Assembly (NCBI GenBank): GCA_963402885.1
Contig: OY727097.1
Location: 17,050,001-17,114,000 of the forward strand
Direction of reading: 5' to 3'
Origin: Antedon bifida
Taxonomy: Eukaryota; Echinodermata; Crinoidea; Comatulida; Antedonidae
DNA: 64,000 nucleotides
Below are positions 56,742-64,000 of this stretch, piece after piece. The position numbers and the translations under genes were made by a program. The notes under the pieces are model-generated. The model searched no databases, had not been told where the DNA came from, and saw only the letters and a list, made by a program, of their open reading frames with translations. Each line of letters opens with the position of its first letter. Position 1 is the stretch's first letter.

Positions 56742-57730
56742 ATGTTAAATGTTATTTATAACCCATTGTTGGGAGCACTGGAAGGAAGTTTTCTCGGAAG
56801 GACCCATAATGGGTGGATGAACCAAGAGGTTTTCTTTGAGTGGATGGCAAATAATTTTTTCAAAAGTGTATCCGAAGCTGGTATTCCTTTCCTGTTTATT
56901 TTATTTTTTGACGGCCATTCCATGCACATGAATTTGGAATTTTACTTTATTGTTTTCTCAGTCAATGTAGTCATTATTCAACCTCTTGATTTATCACTTT
57001 TTTCTTCTTTGAAGTCATCATGGAGTCGTTCGTTACAAAAATTTCAATTCAGCAACCCGGGAGAAGCTGTCACTAAACAAACATTTTTTGTCTTTGCCCT
57101 CGCATGGATGCTACGAAGAAGATTGCGGTAAGTGAATTCCGGAAGGCTGGATTATTCCCTTTTCTGTAGAAGCAATAGATAAGAAGAAGTTCTCATAAGG
57201 CAGATGGATGAAGATGTTGCAACTGTAGGCGCTAACAAAGTCGACACCACTCTTGCTAATGGTTTCCATTGAGCACGCCGTCGTGCCATCCACCACAGCC
57301 ACAATCCCAATAACGTCCGCTAAAGAAACCCAATCAGAAAGGATGATGCCACTTTCAACTAGCCAACAAGTTCTGTTCTTGAAAAGCAAAAAGCTGTTGT
57401 TGTTCAAACGCCGCTATGAGTACCAAAAATGAAAGGTTCTAAAAAACGCAGCAATCAAGTCGTATTTTAAATCTATTACCGGTGAAGCATTCCCTCAGCA
57501 AAAATCCGATGACGAAGGACCAATCCCAACAACGTCAGGCAGAGAAAGTGCAGAACACTCCCCACTAGAACTTGTAAGTATTTAGAGACCACTTAAGTTA
57601 CCCCACAAAAGAATTGAAAGCCAAAGTGGTAAATAAAGCGATGCCCAAGGTGCTATCTGGCGCGCAATTTATTGCGTTCGCTGAGGCAAAGGCAAACAAA
57701 AGGGCAGAAGAGGATGCGGCAAAAAAATAA
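56742..57730 (+). pseudogene. Pogo/Tigger-type transposase remnant
   Basis: The 56742-57131 frame contains GWMNQEVFFEWMANNFFK, the catalytic-core strand FFDGHSMHMNLE (DGH with the usual SH changed to MH) and QPLDLSLFSSLKSSW, as in the DDE_1 domain of pogo, Tigger and CENP-B-like transposases. A few residues normally before QPLD are lost. In another frame, 57113-57200, follows VSEFRKAGLFPFSVEAID, the usual next block, and a Lys/Glu/Ala-rich C-terminal piece (QFIAFAEAKANKRAEEDAA) ends at about 57728. Frameshifts separate the blocks. The N-terminal HTH domains are missing. TAGGCCTAGGCC follows at 57760. Confidence 0.75.
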
Positions 57731-58550
57731 ATAATTCAATAGCGATTAGGATGACCTACTAGGCCTAGGCCTAAACTCAACAGCGCACTTGAAGCGTCGC
57801 CTAACAGCATTCTTATCCATCGTAAACACGCACACACACCACGTCACAGTCATCAGTCGTCGCACCAATCAGACTACTAATACACGTCACTTTGTTCGAA
57901 CCGCCGACGAATCGAAAGAAGGAGGAGCAAAGATAGCTTTGGGAGGAGTAATTAAAGTTTGTATAACGCCACTACATGGCGCTATACGATCTTTGGGAGG
58001 GAATATAGGATAGAGTGGGATTGGGGGAGGAGAAGGGATGATTTGGATAATAAAAGCCTCATATCGAGAAAAAAAAACGGGTTTTTGGCACTTATAATAA
58101 ATATATCTTAGAGAAAAAAGCACATGGCATGTGGAACTATATAATCTTAGCGTAGGAAGACATACAAATCCCAGGTCATGATAGGCTCAACTGCAAAAAC
58201 AAGGTTAAATAAGGTCGCGTACGGCCGTACGCATGTGCTAGATGGTAAGATATTTTGACCACATTTTTTACGTGTTTGGTTAGATGTAATGAAAATAAAA
58301 TATAGTTGATCTGAAGGGAATGATATGATATGTAAATAAACAAACACTCAAAAGAATTATGTTTACAGTTCAATTATTGTCAGAATAATAGTTTATTCTT
58401 ATTTGCCTAACTTTATTTTTTTCCTCGGCACCTTTGTCTGCCGACCCCGGCCCCCCCACTGGATATGCCACTGCTTGTGTGTGTAACGAGTGCAAGTAGA
58501 CCGACGATCGACTACCAGTATTAAATATTTTTTTAGAGGCAAAATTTAAA
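57731..58550. other. No clear gene
   Basis: Contains short open frames without borders, and GGCCCCCCCACTGGATATGCC-type text near 58450 that looks like repeat sequence. No feature is supported. Confidence 0.3.
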
Positions 58551-59520
58551 AATGTGGAGATTTCTAGAAAATTGTTCACCACCCAAAAAAAAAAAAAAAC
58601 CAAAACGTCTGATGAAAAGTTGGAAACCCAGAGGAAGTACGAAAAGGAAATACAAAATAGAAAGTTTTTATCGGCATGGCAGCATGGTCGTCCATGGCTT
58701 GTTCACAACAACAGCCAGCGACAGTGTCTTCCCCGAGCAAGGATGAAATGTTGTTCTGTAGCGTTTGCATAGCTGCATCGGCAACTAAAATAGTATGTTT
58801 ATTGATGGTTCCACACATTATAAATTAGAAACAATAAAAAAAACATGAATTGTTAGCCACTCATATTAGGGCAAAATCTATAGTAAAAGCAAAGGAAAAT
58901 CCTCAGAAAATGCAAGCATACAAGCACGTACTAACCAAACTTAGCATCTTGTTTAGAAATTGTCATTCGCTCGCCGTACATAACCGACCATTCACGGATT
59001 ATGAATGGCAGTGTACCTTGGACAAAGCTAAGGATTTGGATAATCGGAAACACCTATACAAATGTAACAACAGCAAAACAGTTCACAAATGCCATTGCTG
59101 ATGTAGAAAGGTCGAAGTTAAAATCGAACAGAAGTAAGACTAAGTATGTGTCCCTGTTAAGTGATGAATCCACAGATTCATCAATCAGGTTGCCGGACTA
59201 AGCTCGTATAACCACAATTTACTAATCTTGATAGACCAATCAACAAATATTGTATCCATATAACAGGTCTATGGTTCAAGTGAAGCAAAAGTTGGAGGGC
59301 CTTTAACTAAGGTTTTGCAGAAAGCTGATATCATTATCAGAATTTGTATCGATATGCAAGTCAATATGTCAAAAAATAATGACGTTGTCCAGCGTTATTG
59401 ATGATGCAGACTCAGATATGTTTGCCAATCGGATAGAATTTCCTACAGCCGCCAAACTAATTGATGATATCCATGAAGATGATGCTGTATTATGGCCAGA
59501 AAAAGGTACAAGAAATGACC
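58551..59520 (+). pseudogene. hAT-type (ZNF862-like) transposase remnant
   Basis: Blocks in order, in different frames: RKFLSAWQHGRPWLVHNN and a Cys (58554-58770), the start of the TTF-type zinc-finger region; FRNCHSLAVHNRPFTDYEW (58850-59040); NTYTNVTTAKQFTNAIADVE and KYVSLLSDESTDS (59040-59200), the DDE-region LSDxSTD motif; then ADSDMFANRIEFPTAAKLID (59405-59470). These are landmarks of the hAT-derived ZNF862/C17orf113-like family. Stops and frameshifts break it at least three times, and the C-terminal dimerisation domain is missing. Confidence 0.7.
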
Positions 59521-60639
59521 ATGCAGTACAAAAGTACACTTATTGTTGAGGCGGTGTTTTTTGGTTTTACTGTTCAGTACTACCCATTCCGGCATGCAGG
59601 CTAGGCCTATAGCCTAGACCTACTCTTCGATCGATATCTGGTGGGGAAATAAAAAAATCGGCCTTGGTATACCTTTAAGGCCAGTTTAATTACGTATGAA
59701 TAAAACATTAAAAAACTCAGTATTTTTCATCTGAAGACTTCGTAAATCAAGTCAATTCTGTTAGAAATATTTGACATATTAAAGACTGCTAAGAAATTTT
59801 CAAACAAGAAATTGACATACCAATGGAACGGTTTGAAAAACATTTGTTTTTACATGTCATTGTATAACAGTGATCTATATTTGCCAACTAATTGAAAGTA
59901 ATGTAGCATAACACGGAAATAATTTATTTCAATCTTGATTGTTTTTGGTTTTAAAAATGTTTTAAAACTACTGCATCGTGATATACGAGAACGAACGCAA
60001 AAAGGGACTGTCCCACTTTTTGCAAACAGCACATGACGATAGCGTACGTTGGTAGCTAAACATTGTTACTTGAATTTTACTGTTTTATAATATAATAATA
60101 ATCAATTTACTATACTTAATTTAACGCAAATCTGTACCGAATAGTTGACATAATAAATTAATAGCACAACAGGGATTGTAAAACTGTCGATACGGCAATA
60201 GAATTCGACTAGAGAGCGAAGCGAAGCCCGGGCGTAAGTCGAGCATTGCTTAATTTTTGTCAACAAAATCGCCGCCGAGCGAGCTATAGCTACTATACTG
60301 TTGATGATGAAAAATGTTAATTAATACAATTTGCCAAACATAATATCTCCGATTTTTTGAAATTCTATTGTGTGGATTTTTTTCCTTACACTTTTTTTCT
60401 TTTCTTACGTGTACGTCAAATGGAACTTTTTTTTCAATTCGCGCCACGGTGACTCGCATCATAACACACGTGGTAATTTCTTACAAAAAGGGTGCGTGTA
60501 CGTCAAATGGACCGCCACAACAATCGTTCAGCTCGCAGGAACACGCATGGTAATTTTCTTCTTTTTTTGGGTGCGGTGTACGTACAATAAATATACTGTA
60601 TTCCATGTTTATCATTTTACGTTAGGCTTTAAGTTTTAG
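59521..60639. other. No clear gene
   Basis: AT-rich; has a repeated phrase GTGTACGTCAAATGGA at about 60408 and 60496. No coding exon is supported. Confidence 0.35.
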
Positions 60640-61235
60640 ACAACGTATCAAGTCTAACATTATTGGTAGGACTGACAACTCTAAATTTTCTGCTTTTAAG
60701 CAGTTTCAACGCTCATGGGATAGGTTGCCTCAGGATCTTAGAAATACGCTCCCTATTAGCTTAGGCTCATTTATAAATGAATTAAAATGTTATTTAAAGC
60801 AAAATATTTCCTTTTATTCTTTTACAACTACCGGCCATTAATCCACGAATAATTAAAATTGTAACTTTAGTGATGGAAATACGTTTGATAATAATTTGTT
60901 AATATTCATTTGATATTTATAATGCTGTAATAATAATAACAGTAATAATTATAATGGTGGTAATAGTAGTAATGGCAATTATAATAATAATAATAATTAT
61001 AATTAAATGTCTAGGGTAATTATTGTATTAATATTTGTACTTTTTAATCTTTTTCGTTGTTTCTATTGTTGTAATTTTGTATTTCTTTGTTGGATGATTA
61101 TGTTTTGCTTCGGAGACCCACTTGATAGTTTAAATTAGTTCGCTTTTGGGAATCCTGTCTCTTTCTATTGTTTGTTTTTTTGTTTTTTTTTATATCTGAG
61201 ACTAAATAAATGAAATGAATTGATTTTTTGTAATA
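60640..61235 (+). mobile_element. LINE 3' end (CR1/L2- or RTE-like)
   Basis: 60640-60842 encodes the typical C-terminal end of a non-LTR reverse transcriptase: GRTDNSKFSAFKQFQRSWDR, LPQDLRNTLPISLGSF and INELKCYLKQN, then a stop. An AT-rich 3'UTR with an ATA/ATT microsatellite (60930-61010) follows, ending in AATAAATGAAATGAATTGA, a LINE-like tail. 5'-truncated. Confidence 0.65.
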
Positions 61236-62364
61236 TGTATTTAGGTTTAGTTTAGTAATAATATTGTTGATGATTGATAAATTATTGTATATACCGTAAT
61301 TAATGAAATGTAAAACAATTCAGTACAGTTTTTATGTGTTTTTCTGTTTATTGGATGTTCCAATGTTGTCCAATTGTTCTTTTTTTTGGTGGTAGACATT
61401 GGTTATTTATCTAAATCAATTTCTTATCTACATACTAATTGATATGCTAATCAAGGCGCGATCGACAAATTATTCCAGACCACAGAGAAGTGTCTAGACA
61501 CATCTTGTTGTTCCGAAACCAGTCTGCAAGGTACTACACCGTTTGAACGTTCGATATTCATGTTAAAAGAAACTCCTCCCCTTTAGCATGGTCGACTGCA
61601 TTTTTCTATTGTTACTTGAAAATACGAGGCCAGTGGGGTCCGTGTGGACCAGACATGTTATTTTTTTGAAAATAAACACAAACATACAAAAAAGAACAAG
61701 AAAAAATAAAAGGATAATAATTTCTCCAATTACATTGAGTTGTTAAATTGAAAGTACGCACGCATATACAAAAAATGAATAAATTAGCACCCCGCACGTC
61801 GCAAAGTATAATTACAAACAAGTTTGAACAGTAGACATAAGCCTCTTGAGTTTTATTAGAAGATACTAACTGTAAATTCACCTGTACTATAAATAGAAAT
61901 TCAGCAAGCGCGTTCGCTACTCCGCCGTGATCTGATCTTTTGCCAAGTTTGCTACACGGCGGTAAACAACAAAGGTGTCGGTAGCCGTTTGTTCGTAAGT
62001 AAATGTAGTTGTCAATGAATGTTCATTTCCACTACATTCTGAGACACAGACTTCATAGTATTATTAATTTATGATTAAATAGGCAATGGGCAACACCATG
62101 TTTTATTTAAATTGTTTGTATTTTTATTGGCTAATTATATATCACATGCTGTAAAACAAATAATTAATGTTTTGTATTCTCCGAATGGAGAGAATATTTC
62201 AATCGTTGAAAGATTGACTGCTCTATTTAACTCGGCTCCATGGATGTTAAATTTTAGGGCCTGTTTAGCCTCTGCCTAAATCTGTGCTTGCGTCTGTCAA
62301 ACCTGACAGTAGTCTACATTAAAAAGTGTAGTGTTATTTTTATTAAAGAATATGTTTTTTTCAG
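61236..62364. other. No clear gene
   Basis: AT-rich. The end has a polypyrimidine-rich acceptor (tttttttcag) at about 62355-62364 that opens the next gene. No other feature is supported. Confidence 0.35.
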
Positions 62365-63291
62365 GCATTGATACAGTTCATCATCTATTTAAGACTCCTC
62401 ATTTGGGAAGAAAGAGATCGAACAGATACAAAGGTTACATTGACGCTAAGATACCATGAAAGGATAACAGCAAAATGAAGCACAATAATAATGGACACTT
62501 TTATAATGCTCGAGTTAAATACTGCTTAGAGCTTAGTGCGAAATTCCCTAACAACCAATCATCATACCAACCTCATATACTACATGCGAATTAGACGCTC
62601 TCATCATTACAGCTTATGCTCCTGGCCAATCAGCCATGAATCCGATAGAACATGTTCGGTGTCCCTTCCTGACAAGATTAACGGCGAAGACCTATGTCCT
62701 TGGCAGCAAGATCTCACAGAAGAAGAATTGCACCATAAAGATTGTCAAGTTTATGATTCTGCTATGTTGTCCCTTGGGAGTTACTTAAACAATGTTCAAT
62801 TCGGGGGGCTCCCGATCAATGTTGATTTTATCCGATCAGCAAACGCTGACATGCCTTATGCAAACTATAATGATGTGTACCATGTAATGTCTTCTAATAG
62901 TGGAAAGGTTTTTAAAGATAGTAGTTTAGTGAAGGAGGCAGAATTTATGCTGAAACATTTAGAAAAGAGAATTGGGTTTCTTTGTTTTGCAAAATGTACA
63001 GATATTTCATGTGGCCATTGCAGTACTCATCCAGTAATTGCTACCAATGTCATGACTGATGTCTTTTATGGTGGCTTTCCATCCCCAGTCCCAAGTGAGA
63101 ATCTGGTAGATCACTTTGTAACTTTTGAGGAAGTGTTGTTACTACCCGCAAGGGGCACATTAGACAGTTATATGTCTTCTTCTGTTGGCCGTTGTTGCAT
63201 TTGCCCGTCTTTCATATTTTCTAGCAAAGCAGAAATTATGTCACGTAGACGAAAGTACCACCCAATGCAGAATGTGTTGATCCGATTTTAA
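62365..63291 (+). pseudogene. DDE-like mobile gene remnant with NPIE motif and C2H2-like tail
   Basis: After the acceptor at 62364 one frame reads TVHHLFKTPHLGRKRSNRYK, GYIDAKIP, then (after a stop) FYNARVKYCLELSAKFP. Another frame at about 62600 reads AYAPGQSAMNPIEH, whose NPIE is like the last catalytic block of DDE transposases. A third frame, 62640-63291, runs on to the stop: WQQDLTEEELHHKDCQVYDS, LPINVDFIRSANADMPYANY, then a Cys-rich part (CFAKCTDISCGHC) and CCICPSFIFSSKAEIMSRRR, a degenerate C2H2 finger. The order matches an uncharacterised multi-copy gene of cnidarians, sponges and echinoderms. A large piece between AKFP and AYAPG is deleted. AATAAA follows at 63323. Confidence 0.5.
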
Positions 63292-64000
63292 ATTTTCTTA
63301 TGATTATGTGAATTATTCAATTGAATAAAATATTTACGAAACTTAACTTCCGATGTTCATTTTGTTGTTAGTGTTGTAAAATAATTGTATAGGCCTAATT
63401 ATGTCATTAAATGATGATTAATAACAGTTCAAAATTATTCATAATTTTTAAATAGTAGGCCTAATAGTAATTAATGTACATGCAATTTTTATTTCATTCA
63501 ACCCTGACAGTAAGAACAATGGAACGTCCTTCACTGTTTTAAACAATGTACAGTAGTTATAATCTGTCGGGCTTTTGTTAAGTCCGTCTTTTATATAAAT
63601 CCAAAGGATTCAAATTTAACGCTCCCGTAAATCAACACTGTGCTCGGCTCCGCACTTATACTTTAAGAAAGAGCTTAATTTTTGGCGAAATAATGATGTA
63701 TATATTTTTATGATCTAAAGCTTCAAAATGAAAAGTACATCAGTGATTTTATATCTAAATTTAAAGGCATAAATTAAACGGCCAAGCCGAAATAAATATT
63801 TATATAAAGGTAATGAGAAATAATTATAGATTTTTTTTTGTAGATAAAAGAGCACTTTCAAAATTTATGGTAAATACATACATACAGTCTCGTGAATAAA
63901 TAATATATTCCACAATAATATGAATAATATATCGGGCGGTACAAATGTGTTAAGTGGAGTGGAGTGGAAACTGAGCTGTGGGAACATTTCTCATTGTTTA
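63292..64000. other. No gene; AATAAA after the preceding frame
   Basis: GAATAAAATA at 63322 could be the polyadenylation signal of the preceding gene. The rest is AT-rich with two TAGGCCTA words and no supported exon. Confidence 0.35.

Noticed and set aside
58432-58480. GC-rich CCCCGGCCCCCCCACTGG patch as a promoter
   Set aside because: It resembles common repeat text, and there is no gene start beside it.

Overview
The window looks like repeat-dense, AT-rich genomic DNA of a marine invertebrate, most likely a deuterostome and perhaps an echinoderm. The grounds are short exons with GT/AG borders, a scattered palindromic TAGGCCTA motif, and decayed mobile-gene families (EnSpm/CACTA-like, Mag/SURL-type Ty3/gypsy, pogo, ZNF862-like hAT, and PIN-nuclease and OB-fold gene families) that are common in aquatic invertebrate genomes. 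Species assignment is inference. There are no bacterial-style operons. Most long open frames are pieces of mobile elements, and only a few spliced genes could belong to the host.

Layout. 0-5 kb: 3' part of a minus-strand multi-exon gene, a 268-bp MITE, a perfect 36-bp palindrome and a TTAA-flanked MITE. 5-10.6 kb: a ten-exon EnSpm/CACTA-like transposase gene, broken, followed at once by a 14-copy ~108-bp minisatellite. 10.8-14.9 kb: a foldback element, a dense ATCCCG/CGGGAT palindrome cluster and several small gene fragments. 14.9-19.8 kb: fossil LTR elements, one a gag-only element with 240-bp LTRs and the other a Ty3/gypsy pol fragment with a short LTR. 19.9-22.0 kb: two foldback DNA elements, one with an 8-bp target duplication. 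22.6-24.3 kb: a phase-consistent spliced gene with duplicated exons.

24.4-33.7 kb is the most interesting part. A PIN-like nuclease gene is split into two halves. Between them lie a spliced gene for an OB-fold (RPA1-like) protein, a 51-bp minisatellite and a 2.26-kb TIR element with a 10-bp target duplication. An almost identical copy of the first OB-gene exon sits inside the second nuclease half, and another OB-type exon lies at 33.3 kb. 34.1-39.1 kb: a fossil Ty3/gypsy pol split by a 3.2-kb element whose ends are arrays of the palindrome CGTATACG. 39.1-40.6 kb: the 5' end of a LINE with a PHD-finger ORF1 behind tandem 5'UTR monomers. 40.9-44.6 kb: a MITE with perfect target duplication, a gypsy LTR and a tRNA-like SINE head.

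45.9-47.8 kb: an uninterrupted 633-codon LINE reverse transcriptase. 48.6-51.2 kb: small exons, a tyrosine-recombinase-like fragment and a BEL/Pao shard. 51.8-54.7 kb: inverted-repeat elements, including one that encloses a Penelope-like repeat with a hammerhead-like core. 54.8-55.3 kb: an EnSpm exon copy next to another OB-fold exon. 56.7-59.5 kb: pogo and hAT transposase remnants. 60.6-61.2 kb: a LINE 3' end. 62.4-63.3 kb: a broken gene with a DDE-like NPIE motif and a degenerate C2H2-like tail.

Functionally this is mostly a graveyard of nested insertions. The recurrent pairing of RPA-like OB-fold exons with nuclease and transposase pieces is the best candidate for an uncharacterised mobile system. 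That is an inference from neighbourhood, not a demonstrated unit.
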